From CAJQQK01 sp963696075 (GTDB lineage: Bacteria; Pseudomonadota; Alphaproteobacteria; Rhizobiales; Hyphomicrobiaceae), in NCBI GenBank assembly GCA_963696075.1, contig CAVOJD010000008.1, positions 372,001-436,000 on the forward strand: DNA of 64,000 nt, written 5' to 3'. The notes below the pieces were generated by a model. That model was given only the letters and a program-made list of their open reading frames with translations. It had not been told where the DNA came from and searched no databases. This document shows positions 43,812-52,781 of this stretch, piece after piece (within the stretch, counting starts at the first letter, position 1; each line of letters begins with the position of its first letter). A program made the position numbers and the translations under genes.

Positions 43812-44846
43812 TTACCGGCGCCGCACCCGCTGGGCATGAGCTGCGAGGTTGAATAGCACACGCTCGACGAGCGTGTCGTCCATGGCGCTGTTGAGCCGCG
43901 CCTGCACCTGTGTCGCGGTCAGGCGGTCGAGTGCATCGCCCAGCGCCGCCGTGCTCCAGATCCGGCATTGCTGCTGCAACTGATCCTTGAGCTTGAAGTG
44001 AACCGGCGGCCGCATGCCGCGAATGGCCTCCTCCGCGGACTTGCCCTGGTCGATCTGCGCCGCCAGACGGTGCAGCCGCTGGAAATAGCGGATCGCGATC
44101 AGCAGGACGGCCTGCGAGTTCTCCCCCGCGTTGATCGCCCGGTCGAAGTCGTGGACCACTTGGGCCGACTGTCCACTGGCGGCCGCAACGGCGATTTCCT
44201 CAAGGCCGGCTTCCGTCGCGTCCCCGACGATCGCGAGGATGTCGTCTGCGGTGATCGTTTGGCGGCCGGCACAGTAAAGAATGAGCTTTTCGATCTCCCC
44301 GCGCGAGAGCGCGCGGTCTGCGCCAAGCCGCGAAACCAACAGCTCAAGATCGTCCCGCGACAGGCTGAAACCGGCCTCGCGCGTCATCTCCTGGACCAAA
44401 TGCGTCAGGTCGCGCGCTTCATCGCCATAGCAGGGCACCGCCGCGGCAAAGCCCGCGCCCTCGAACAGCTTGCGCAGCGCATCCGACGCCTTGAGATTGC
44501 CAGCCTCGCACACCAGCCCGACCGCCGGCGCCCCGGTCTCGAAGATCCCCTTGAGCATGGCGGCATTGATCTTGCGCCCTGCCGTCGTCCTGACAACCTT
44601 GCCGCCGCCGAACATCGGTATCGTCTGCAACTCGATCACCAGCCGGTCCGGGTCCTGGTCAAGATCGCTATCTTCGATCCGGATCAGCTCCACGTCATCG
44701 CCGCTGCGCTTGGCAAGCGCAGTCGCAGCCACCTTGGCCCGCTCACTCACAAGACCGGCATCAGGTCCATAGACCAGCACCGCCGCCACCGCCTTGTCAG
44801 GCGCGGCAACGAACCGGTCGGCTTGATTTGCTTTGATCGCCACCAT
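43812..44846 (-). CDS. holA: DNA polymerase III subunit delta
   Basis: 344 residues. The start VAIKANQADRFVAAPDKAVAAVLVYGPDAGLVSERA is the family pattern, with an incomplete Walker A-like site. QTIPMFGGGKVVRTTAGRK, FSLSRDDLELLVSRLGADRALSRGEIEKLILYC and the C-terminal collar part (ALDRLTATQVQARLNSAMDDTLVERVLFNLA) follow. HolA opens the beta clamp. In the conserved order leuS-lptE-holA, here converging on the parAB side. Confidence 0.94.
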   Translation of the reverse strand: MVAIKANQADRFVAAPDKAVAAVLVYGPDAGLVSERAKVAATALAKRSGDDVELIRIEDSDLDQDPDRLVIELQTIPMFGGGKVVRTTAGRKINAAMLKGIFETGAPAVGLVCEAGNLKASDALRKLFEGAGFAAAVPCYGDEARDLTHLVQEMTREAGFSLSRDDLELLVSRLGADRALSRGEIEKLILYCAGRQTITADDILAIVGDATEAGLEEIAVAAASGQSAQVVHDFDRAINAGENSQAVLLIAIRYFQRLHRLAAQIDQGKSAEEAIRGMRPPVHFKLKDQLQQQCRIWSTAALGDALDRLTATQVQARLNSAMDDTLVERVLFNLAAHAQRVRRR

Positions 44847-44947
44847 GGAAGAATGAGCCGCCAGCGAAGGGTGTCACATCCCGCCAGTAATCACGCCGGG
44901 CGCCCTCGAGGCAACCGGGATACAAAAGATGCTTGTGGCAGAAAGGA

Positions 44948-45586
44948 TTAAAGCTGCTGGCGCCGGGACAGCGCCGTCTCGATCCGCGTGCGCACATCCT
45001 GGGCGACCGTCCGCGCCGCCCGGTTCTCCGCATCGCGCTTGGCGCGCACGTTGGAATAGATCGTCTGGAACCGCTGGAAACCGGCGCGTCCGAAGCTTTG
45101 CCCTTTCAGGATAACCGCGCCACCGGTTCGCTCAGTCAGCTGGAAGTCCGCATCCAGGTGATAAATCTGCGATTCCGCATCGCCTTGGGCATCAACCAGC
45201 TGTGACGTCAGCCGCTCTCGCAAAACGATATCGAGCTTGTAGGCCTTCTCCTGAGCCTCCCCGCCACCGGTCGTCTGGAAGATCAGCTCGTTGCGCACCC
45301 GTTGCCCGACCCGTCCGGGTATCGTGGTCACGGAGACCTGTGCCATAGCCTGGCTCAGCGACTGACCATCCAGGTTGGCTGCATACATCGGCCGAAAGCC
45401 GCCATCGCCACAGGCCGAAACCAGCGGCCCAATGCTGAGGCCGAGTGCAAGGGCGCAAAAAAAGCGCCGCGAGGCACGACGCCGGACCGGTCCAGCAGCA
45501 GACGCGCCATCTCCATGACCCGTCGCCGCGAGCCGCCAAGTCGCCGGGCGCGTTATGCGCCGGCCTGTCATCCCCCGGCCCATCAT
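44948..45586 (-). CDS. lptE: LPS-assembly lipoprotein LptE
   Basis: 212 residues. A basic leader precedes the hydrophobic FFCALALGLSIGPLVSACGDGGF, in which SAC is a lipobox-like cleavage site. The mature part has FRPMYAANLDG, VTTIPGRVGQRVRNELIF, KAYKLDIVLRERLTSQLV and FQTIYSNVRAKRDAENRAARTVAQDVRTRI, the alphaproteobacterial LptE pattern. LptE plugs the LptD translocon in the outer membrane. It lies between leuS and holA. The exact start among several Met codons is uncertain. Confidence 0.92.
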   Translation of the reverse strand: MMGRGMTGRRITRPATWRLAATGHGDGASAAGPVRRRASRRFFCALALGLSIGPLVSACGDGGFRPMYAANLDGQSLSQAMAQVSVTTIPGRVGQRVRNELIFQTTGGGEAQEKAYKLDIVLRERLTSQLVDAQGDAESQIYHLDADFQLTERTGGAVILKGQSFGRAGFQRFQTIYSNVRAKRDAENRAARTVAQDVRTRIETALSRRQQL

Positions 45587-45628
45587 CCCCAGGACTATCC
45601 CCCCGGTCTAAAGAGAGCGTCTTGCCGC

Positions 45629-48244
45629 CTATCCGACGACATTGACGATCCGTTGCGGCACCACAATGACCTTCTTCGGCGATCGGCCTTCGAGGGCACG
45701 CTGGACGGCTTCCAGCGCCAGTGCGGCAGCTTCCACATCCTGGCTGGAAGCCGAACGCGAAATCGTAAGCTCATCCCGACGCTTACCATTGACCTGTACG
45801 GCAATGGTCATCGTGTCGTCAACGAGCAGCGCTGCTTCCGCGGTCGGCCACGTCTCATCAGCGATGAGTGTGTTGTAGCCAAGCTGCACCCAGCATTCTT
45901 CAGCTAAATGCGGCATCATCGGGCCGATCATATGAACGGTCAGTTCTCCAGCTTCGCGCAGTGCCCACGCCATCCCCTCTTGATCGCGTTTGCCGAGCGA
46001 TGATTGGATCGTATTGGCAAGCTCGTAGAGCTGGGCGACCGACACATTGAACCGCAGCCCCTCGATGTTCTGGCCCACCTGCTGCAGCGTCTTGTGCGCC
46101 GCCCGCCGCAAAGCCAGCGCATCATCACTAAAGCCCGCAGGCTTGGCGGTGCCTTTCGGCGCGCCACTCTCGACGATTTCGCCAATCAGCCGCCACAACC
46201 TCTGGATATACCGGCTCGCACCGGCAACTCCGGCCTCCGTCCAGATCACGTCACGCTCCGGCGGGCTGTCCGAGAGCATGAACCACCGCGCACAGTCCGC
46301 GCCATAACCGGCAATGATGTCATCCGGGTCGACCAGGTTCTTCTTCGACTTCGACATCTTCTCGATCGGACCGATTTGCGCCGGCTGGCCGCTTGCGATC
46401 TCGGTTGCGCTGCGCTTGTCGCCTTCCCCCTCAATTGTCACGTCCGTCGGCAACAGCCAGCGTCCATCGGCCGACTTATAGGTCTCGTGGATCACCATGC
46501 CCTGCGTGAACAGCGCCTTGAACGGCTCCGCCAGGCCTTCGAGATGACCCGTGTCCCGCATCGCCCGCGTGAAGAAGCGCGAATAGAGAAGGTGCAGGAT
46601 CGCGTGCTCAATTCCGCCGATGTATTGGTCGACCGGCAACCAGTAGCCGGCAGCATCCATGTCTGTCGGCTGATCGGCGTCAGGCGCCGTAAAGCGCACG
46701 AAATACCAGGACGAATCGACGAACGTGTCCATCGTATCCGTCTCGCGCCGGGCCTTGCCCCCGCACGAGGGACAATCGACGTCCCGCCACGTCGGATGCC
46801 GGTCCAGCGGATTGCCGGGCTTATCGAACGTCACGTCGTCCGGCAGTTTCACCGGCAGGTCTGCTTCCGGCACCGGCAGCATCCCGCAACTGTCGCAATG
46901 GATCATCGGGATCGGACAGCCCCAGTAGCGCTGCCGCGAAATGCCCCAGTCGCGCAGGCGGAAGTTCGTGCGCCGCTCGCCCGCGACCGCGCCGAACAGC
47001 GTCATCTCCGCCAGCCGGTTCGCAACCTCCTCGAACGCCTCTTCCGTTGAGAGCCCGTCCAGGAACCGCGAATTGATCATGGTCCCGTCGTCGACGTAGG
47101 CCACATCACCGACTTCGAACGACTGCGCGTCCGCATCGGGCGGCAACACAACGGGGACAACAGGCAGCTCATACTTGCGAGCGAAATCAAGGTCGCGCTG
47201 GTCGCCGGACGGACACCCGAAGATCGCGCCCGTGCCGTAGTCCATCAAAACGAAGTTCGCGACATAGACCGGCAGCTCCCAGTCGCTGTCGAACGGATGG
47301 ATCACCTTGATGCCGGTATCGAAGCCGCGCTTTTCAGCCGATTCCAGATCCGCGATCGACGTCCCCGCCTGCCGGCATTCCTCGCAGAACGCCGCCAGCT
47401 CGGGGTTCTTCGCCGCCGCCGCCTTCGCCAGCGGATGATCGGGCGCAATCGCCATGAACGACGCCCCGAAGATCGTGTCTGGCCGCGTCGTATAGACCTC
47501 GAGTTCGCGCTGGCCCTCGGGCAGATCACCCGCCAGCGCCCACCGGATCATCAGGCCCTCCGACCGCCCGATCCAGTTCGCCTGCATCGTGCGCACCTTC
47601 GCCGGCCAGTCCTCCAGCGTATTCAGCGCCGCCAGCAGGTCATCGGCATATTCCGTGATCTTGAAGAACCACTGCGTCAACTCGCGCTGTTCGACCAGCG
47701 CACCAGACCGCCACCCCCGCCCGTCGATCACCTGTTCGTTGGCGAGAACGGTCTGGTCAACCGGATCCCAGTTGACCTTCGACGACTTGCGATAGGCGAG
47801 GCCCTTTTTGAAAAGATCGAGGAACAGCTTTTGTTGGTGCCGGTAATAGGCGACATCGCAGGTCGCGAATTCCTTCGACCAGTCGAGCGCCAGCCCCATC
47901 GACTTCAGCTGCGCCTTCATCGCCTCGATGTTGGCATAGGTCCAGGTGCCGGGATGGGTCTTATTCTCCATCGCGGCGTTTTCCGCCGGCATGCCAAACG
48001 CATCCCACCCCATCGGATGCAGGACGTTAAACCCCTTGGCGCGCTTGTAGCGCGCCAGCACATCGCCCATCGTGTAGTTTCTGACATGCCCCATGTGGAT
48101 GCGCCCGGACGGATACGGGAACATCTCCAGCACGTAGCATTTGGGCTTCGTTTGGTCGTCGCCGGCGCGGAAGACATCGCCTTCCGCCCACACCTTCTGC
48201 CAGTGTTTTTCGCGATCAACGGCGTTATAACGTTCGCTGGCCAT
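45629..48244 (-). CDS. leuS: Leucyl-tRNA synthetase
   Basis: 871 residues from the ATG at 48244 (MASERYNAVDREKHWQKVW); the frame extends upstream to 48298 without support. HIGH-type motif in MFPYPSGRIHMGHVRNYTMGD, KMSKSKKN near residue 640, and a CP1 editing domain with TTRPDTIFGASFMAIAPDHPLA. SQRYWGCPIPMIHCDSCGMLPV with zinc-type cysteines is also seen. Ends PQRIVNVVG. It charges tRNA-Leu. First gene of leuS-lptE-holA and divergent from yggS. Confidence 0.98.
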   Translation of the reverse strand: MASERYNAVDREKHWQKVWAEGDVFRAGDDQTKPKCYVLEMFPYPSGRIHMGHVRNYTMGDVLARYKRAKGFNVLHPMGWDAFGMPAENAAMENKTHPGTWTYANIEAMKAQLKSMGLALDWSKEFATCDVAYYRHQQKLFLDLFKKGLAYRKSSKVNWDPVDQTVLANEQVIDGRGWRSGALVEQRELTQWFFKITEYADDLLAALNTLEDWPAKVRTMQANWIGRSEGLMIRWALAGDLPEGQRELEVYTTRPDTIFGASFMAIAPDHPLAKAAAAKNPELAAFCEECRQAGTSIADLESAEKRGFDTGIKVIHPFDSDWELPVYVANFVLMDYGTGAIFGCPSGDQRDLDFARKYELPVVPVVLPPDADAQSFEVGDVAYVDDGTMINSRFLDGLSTEEAFEEVANRLAEMTLFGAVAGERRTNFRLRDWGISRQRYWGCPIPMIHCDSCGMLPVPEADLPVKLPDDVTFDKPGNPLDRHPTWRDVDCPSCGGKARRETDTMDTFVDSSWYFVRFTAPDADQPTDMDAAGYWLPVDQYIGGIEHAILHLLYSRFFTRAMRDTGHLEGLAEPFKALFTQGMVIHETYKSADGRWLLPTDVTIEGEGDKRSATEIASGQPAQIGPIEKMSKSKKNLVDPDDIIAGYGADCARWFMLSDSPPERDVIWTEAGVAGASRYIQRLWRLIGEIVESGAPKGTAKPAGFSDDALALRRAAHKTLQQVGQNIEGLRFNVSVAQLYELANTIQSSLGKRDQEGMAWALREAGELTVHMIGPMMPHLAEECWVQLGYNTLIADETWPTAEAALLVDDTMTIAVQVNGKRRDELTISRSASSQDVEAAALALEAVQRALEGRSPKKVIVVPQRIVNVVG

Positions 48245-48410
48245 TGCTGGCTCCGTTCGCTGGATCATGGCCCAACCGCGCCTCGCGCCGGTCTGCACCG
48301 GCGGTCATGCTCCTGAAGGGTCGGGAGAAGTTAGAGCGCTTATCTAGAACAACTTTGCCGGTGACGGAAGCAATTGCGCCGCCCGACATGATGGATGACG
48401 GATCTCAACG

Positions 48411-49073
48411 ATGTCGCATGCTGACCGGCTTGAAGCCGTAAAACAACACATTGCCTCGGCCGCCCGCGACGCTGGCCGGCGCCCGGAGGACGTCGGCCTG
48501 ATCGCCGTCTCGAAGACCTTCGAAGCCGCCGACATCGTCCCCGTCCTCGATGCGGGCCATCGCATCTTCGGCGAAAACCGCGTCCAGGAGGCCGCCGCCA
48601 AGTGGCCCGGACTGCGCGCGGACTACAGCGGCGTCGAGCTCCACCTGATCGGCCCGCTCCAGTCCAACAAGACACGCCAGGCCGTCGAGCTCTTCGACGT
48701 CATTCACACCGTCGACCGCAAGAAGATCGCCGACGCCATTGCGCAGGAGATCCAGGCCCAGAACAAGCCGCTGGGCCTCTATATCCAGGTCAATACCGGC
48801 GAAGAGCCGCAGAAGGCCGGCATCAGCCCGGCGGAAACGGGCAGTTTTGTTACCTATTGCCGTGCAGAACTGAACCTGCCGGTTCGCGGCCTGATGTGCA
48901 TCCCGCCGATCGATGAAGAGCCAGGCGTGCATTTCGCCCTGCTCGGCGAACTGGCTGCCGAAAATGGTCTCCAGGGCCTGTCGATGGGCATGAGTGCGGA
49001 CTATGAGATCGCCATTCGCTTCGGCGCCACAGCCGTTCGCGTCGGATCCGCAATTTTCGGCGCACGCACCTGA
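48411..49073 (+). CDS. YggS-family pyridoxal phosphate homeostasis protein
   Basis: 220 residues. The PLP-binding lysine is in VGLIAVSKTFEAADIVPVLDAGHRIFGENRVQEAAAKW. LHLIGPLQSNKTRQAV, LYIQVNTGEEPQKAGISP and LSMGMSADYEIAIRFGATAVRVGSAIFGAR are the fold's other signatures. It has a TIM-barrel alanine-racemase-like N-domain only and no known enzymatic activity; it buffers PLP. Divergent from leuS with a 166-nt gap, a common arrangement in the order. Confidence 0.95.
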   Translation: MSHADRLEAVKQHIASAARDAGRRPEDVGLIAVSKTFEAADIVPVLDAGHRIFGENRVQEAAAKWPGLRADYSGVELHLIGPLQSNKTRQAVELFDVIHTVDRKKIADAIAQEIQAQNKPLGLYIQVNTGEEPQKAGISPAETGSFVTYCRAELNLPVRGLMCIPPIDEEPGVHFALLGELAAENGLQGLSMGMSADYEIAIRFGATAVRVGSAIFGART

Positions 49074-49264
49074 ACGCTAACGTGTTGACTGCTGGGCGCC
49101 TAAGGCAATGTTTCGCTCTGGCACGCTTGGCGACGCTCCCTTAGCCGCGAGAGCGGATAACTATGCCGTTTTTAAAATAAAAATGTACCTTATTGGAGTT
49201 GAATAGAGGTCGAGGACACGCCTCCGGGCGCATCAAAGAACATACAATAATAAAGGGGTCGATC

Positions 49265-49882
49265 ATGATCTTGTGGATGGCAACGATAGCTATCAGCGTG
49301 TCAATGCTGGCGATTTCGGCCGCGATGGGGGGATACGACCCGGCCTTTGCAACCCTTCATCTGCTCGTCTCCGGCATGGTCGCCACGATCATGGCGCTCC
49401 TGGCGCTGCGCGAGGCGCGCGAACTTTCCAGCGACGGTGAGACACGCGGTCTGGTTGCTGCCAATCTGACCCGTCACATGGGGCTGCTCTGGGCCTGGGG
49501 TGCCTTGGTCCTGGTCATCACCTACGGCACCGGCATTCTCGCCTGGTCGGCTTGGTGGCAGTATTTCCTTTCATTCATGGTCTTTGCCGGCCTCTGCCTG
49601 TTCCTGTCGAAAATCCTCCAGGAAGACCACGACGCCGGACGCCCGGATGAGAAAATGCTGCGTGTCTCGCTCGCGCTGGCCGTCACCACCCTGTTCGTCG
49701 TCGTCGTCGCCTCCGGTGCCATCGGTTTCGCCCGTCTCGGCGGTGTTCAAGCCGCTGAATCGGCCGTCTGGGCTGCGGACCACGTCTTCGTCTTCGGGGG
49801 TCTGGCCATGGCCGTGGTCGCCAGCTATCTGCTCAAGACGTCGGTATCCGCCGCGGTGGAGCCGGCCGCGGACGCCGCGTGA
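49265..49882 (+). CDS. Membrane protein of unknown function
   Basis: 205 residues from the ATG at 49265, with AAGGGGT upstream. About six hydrophobic segments: 1-21, 27-48, 71-95, 100-118, 133-158 and 172-193. Between segments 2 and 3 is a cytoplasmic loop (REARELSSDGETRGLVAANLTRH) and between 4 and 5 is KILQEDHDAGRPDEKMLR. I do not recognise a family. Three bases after its stop lies the fifth parS site. Probably single-gene. Confidence 0.7.
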   Translation: MILWMATIAISVSMLAISAAMGGYDPAFATLHLLVSGMVATIMALLALREARELSSDGETRGLVAANLTRHMGLLWAWGALVLVITYGTGILAWSAWWQYFLSFMVFAGLCLFLSKILQEDHDAGRPDEKMLRVSLALAVTTLFVVVVASGAIGFARLGGVQAAESAVWAADHVFVFGGLAMAVVASYLLKTSVSAAVEPAADAA

Positions 49883-49884
49883 AA

Positions 49885-49900
49885 TGTTTCACGTGAATCC
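49885..49900 (-). other. parS site 5, origin-distal (ParB-binding)
   Basis: TGTTTCACGTGAATCC; the reverse complement GGATTCACGTGAAACA resembles sites 1 and 2. It carries two departures from the perfect palindrome, both in one arm. It lies about 20 kb from oriC and 10 kb beyond parB. Confidence 0.75.
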
Positions 49901-50219
49901 ATAAAGTCACTTATTCGCACTGCCATCATCGCCCGAGATTGTCTCGGGCGATGAAATGTTAATGTCTCTTCACTGATTCGCGCGGGCCTTCGCCGTCGAA
50001 CGCCCGCACCGGACCGCGTCTGTGTGCCTGGCCAAGCCGCCGGGACACCGCACATGAGCCGCGGCCAGGTCCGGTCGATCTCGCGCCACAAGTGGTGTTT
50101 TGAAAGTTGCGTTCCGAAAGTTGCGTCCCGAAGTTTCGCCGCTGGCGAAGCAGAGCCCGCTGAGGCCCGGCAAGCTGTTGGCTGTCGGCCCCCAAACGCG
50201 ACAAGGGAGCGATCCGCTC
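49901..50219. other. Intergenic region with a hairpin
   Basis: 319 bases without a credible gene. At 49928-49952, ATCGCCCGAGA, loop TTG, TCTCGGGCGAT is a perfect 11-bp stem. It has no T-run and may still act as the end of the membrane-protein transcript. Confidence 0.5.
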
Positions 50220-51153
50220 ATGGCCGATGCCACCTACTCTGACGACCTCCTGCGCGAAGCCGATAGTGCCGCAGCCGATGCAGCCCGCGAGGCGCACGAT
50301 GAAGTCCTGGCGCGCGAAGGTCTCGAGGCAACTTTCGAATCTCCGAAACAAGTCCAAGCGCCGCGCCCGCCGCGTCGCGCGCCAGTCGACCTCCGTCGAT
50401 GGCTGGCACCATTTCGTAGTCGACGTCTGGCTCGTCGACCTCAACCCGACCGAATTCGGCATCTTCAAGCATTCGCGCAACCGGGCCCAGTCGCGCCAGT
50501 TCACCAAGGACATGGACATTATCGCGGAAGTCATCGAGGACGGGCAGCGCACCGCCCTGATCGGCTATCGCAAGGACCTTTGGAAGAACAACGACGACGC
50601 CGGCAAGCGCCTCGTCTTCAAGATGTTCACCGACAAGCTCCACTGGCGCGCCACGATGGATCTGATGCTGGCCCGCTCGATCCAGCAGACCCTGGGCGCC
50701 CGCCTTCTCCCGGTCACGACCTACGCGGTCAACAATGCCGGCGAAGACCAGGTCGTCTACATCGAGCGCTCAGCCAACAAATGGCCGCTGCTGCCCGAAA
50801 ACTTCTCATTCTTCCTCATGAACGACGGCCAGATGGAATTCTTCCGCATTCGCCAGGACTTCTTCCGCCTCGGCGATGACTACACCGTCTACAACGGCCG
50901 CAACGAGGAAGTTGCCGTCCTCGACGGCGCGTTCCTCACGATTGCGGGCAAATGGCGTGGCCGGGTGCGCGAGGATTACGCCAACAAGCCGCTCCTCAAC
51001 ACGCTCAAGCTGTTCTGCGCCATGCTCATTTTCAACAATGAGTGCCGCAGCCACGTCAAACGCGTCGCAAAAAAGGTCTTGCAAGGTGAACTCGATCCCA
51101 AGATCGAAAAGCAGGAACGCGACCTCTACATGAACCCGCGCCGGGTGCGCTGA
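50220..51153 (+). CDS. Probable Tubby C2-like/LURP-one-related protein, interrupted by a frameshift
   Basis: The frame from the ATG at 50220 gives an acidic start (MADATYSDDLLREADS, DEVLAREGLEATFE) and then loses phase near 50340. The next frame gives KSKRRARRVARQSTSVDGWHHF and a long conserved-looking body to a stop at 51153. The interval is 3n+1 bases, so one extra base explains it; the joined protein is about 310 residues. The central FFRIRQDFFRLGDDYTVYNG and EEVAVLDGAFLTIAGKWRG resemble LURP-one/scramblase beta repeats, but this is pattern judgement only. Function unknown, upstream of a sugar dehydrogenase. Confidence 0.6.
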
Positions 51154-51265
51154 GGCGGCCCAAGAGCCGGATCCCAAAAACCTGATCTTGCCGGATCCCG
51201 CCGCAGACATCATCTCAAGGTTGACGACGGACCGGGCCACTCCGGCCGGCAAACGGAGAGACACG

Positions 51266-52435
51266 ATGCGCTTCCTGTCGGTGAAGATCCCTGTGGCCAG
51301 TATCGTTGCCTGTCTTGTGGCGATCAGCGCCGCCCTGCCTGCCGCCCAAGCCACCCAGACCAACGCGCCCGCTCCGGCCCAGCCAACCGGCGCGAAAGCT
51401 GAAACCGTCGCCGGCGGCCTCGTCAATCCCTGGGGTCTCGCCATCCTCCCGTCCGGCGACATGCTGGTTACCGAGCGCCCCGGCCGCATCCGCTATATTT
51501 CCCGCTCAGGTGACGTCTCGCCTGCCATGCAAGGTGCCCCGGACGCGCTTGCCACCGGGCAGGGCGGCATGCTCGACATCACCCTCGACCCGGCCTTCAC
51601 GGAAAACCGCACCGTCTACGTCTGTTTCACCGAAAGCCGCGACGCCCGCACCAATAGCTCCAGCGTCGCCCGCCTCGAACTCACCGGCGAGGGTGCGGAC
51701 GCCCGCTTCACGAACCAGAAGATCATTTTCCGCATGCAGCCAGCCTACCGCGGCGGGTATCACTTCGGCTGCCGCCTGGTCTTCGCCCCTGACGGCAAAC
51801 TCTTCGTTACCCTCGGCGAGCGCAACGAACAGACCCCGGCCCAGGATCTGGGCGAACACCTTGGCAAGGTGGTGCGCATTAATTCCGACGGCACCGTGCC
51901 CGCGGACAATCCCTTCGTTGGCCGCGACGGTGCCCGCCCCGAGATCTGGACGTACGGTCACCGCAATCCCCAGGCCGCCGCGATCAATCCCGCCACGAAC
52001 ACGCTTTGGGTCGTCGAGCACGGCGCGAGAGGCGGCGACGAAGTCAACATCATCGAGAAGGGCGCCAACTACGGCTGGCCGGTCATCAGCTACGGCACCC
52101 ACTATTCCGGCGCCAAAATCGGCACGGGCACCGCCACCGAGGGCATGAAACAGCCCCATTACTACTGGGACCCCTCGATCGCACCCAGCGGCATGGCCTT
52201 CTACACCGGCACCAAATACCCCGCCTGGCAGGGCAATCTATTCGTCGGCGCCCTGAAATTCCGGCAAATTCGCCGCCTCATCCTTGATGACGCGGGCGCT
52301 ATCATCGCCGAAGAAACCCTTGTCGAGAACCTCCGCCAGCGCATCCGCGCCATCCGCCAGTCCCCCGACGGCGAACTCTATTTCCTCACCGACAGCCGCC
52401 AAGGCCAGGTCATGCGCTTGGTGCCGGGGGAGTAA
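51266..52435 (+). CDS. PQQ-dependent sugar dehydrogenase (soluble aldose type)
   Basis: 389 residues from the ATG at 51266, with a GGAGA element upstream. Signal peptide about 1-30 (VASIVACLVAISAALPAAQA). The six-bladed propeller shows LVNPWGLAILPSGDMLVTERPGRI, GQGGMLDITLDP, YHFGCRLVFAPDGKLFVTLGER, EIWTYGHRNPQAAAINP and LWVVEHGARGGDEVN. NYGWPVISYG and APSGMAFYTG are typical of the GSDH/Asd family that binds PQQ and calcium in the periplasm. It oxidises aldoses. Whether this strain makes PQQ is not visible here. Confidence 0.93.
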   Translation: MRFLSVKIPVASIVACLVAISAALPAAQATQTNAPAPAQPTGAKAETVAGGLVNPWGLAILPSGDMLVTERPGRIRYISRSGDVSPAMQGAPDALATGQGGMLDITLDPAFTENRTVYVCFTESRDARTNSSSVARLELTGEGADARFTNQKIIFRMQPAYRGGYHFGCRLVFAPDGKLFVTLGERNEQTPAQDLGEHLGKVVRINSDGTVPADNPFVGRDGARPEIWTYGHRNPQAAAINPATNTLWVVEHGARGGDEVNIIEKGANYGWPVISYGTHYSGAKIGTGTATEGMKQPHYYWDPSIAPSGMAFYTGTKYPAWQGNLFVGALKFRQIRRLILDDAGAIIAEETLVENLRQRIRAIRQSPDGELYFLTDSRQGQVMRLVPGE

Positions 52436-52781
52436 ACGGAACAACGTCTGGCTCAGCCGTCCAGCCCACCACGGCGTCAGCCCGATTGACACCCGCCCCC
52501 CGTTCCCTCATAAACCAGTCTCGTCTCAAGACTTCTGTCTCGAGCCGCTTTCTTGTGCGCGGGCCACCACTTCAAGGCCTGTGATGCCGGAAGGTCAACC
52601 TCCGTCGGCGCGTTGCGCTCACGGAGGCGCTACTGCTTTGTCCGAACTGAAACTCGGATTCCCAGTGGCGAACGACTATATCTAAGGCCAGACGCGGCAC
52701 CCGCCGTATGGCCCGCACGTTTGATCGTCGTCGGCTTTTTGCCGACGGCGTGAATCAAACGTCGCAACAATAGAGACTTTT
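52436..52781. other. Intergenic region and ffh leader
   Basis: 346 bases without a credible gene. The last 65 bases hold the large stem-loop at 52718-52761 described separately. Confidence 0.5.
52718..52761 (+). promoter_or_regulatory. Large stem-loop in the ffh leader
   Basis: CGTTTGAT...GTCGGC, loop TTTTT, GCCGAC...ATCAAACG. Two stems of 8 and 6 bp are separated by an internal loop, and the whole ends 20 nt before the ffh ATG. The loop rather than the flank is T-rich, so it is not a standard terminator. It may regulate ffh translation or end upstream transcription. Confidence 0.5.

Noticed and set aside
46004..48316. Long plus-strand open frames opposite leuS
   Set aside because: Arg/Pro/His-rich compositions typical of antisense frames; leuS motifs are complete on the minus strand.
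49120..49140. TGGCACGCTTGGCGA as a sigma-54 promoter for the membrane protein
   Set aside because: The GC element is not at the right spacing from TGGCAC.
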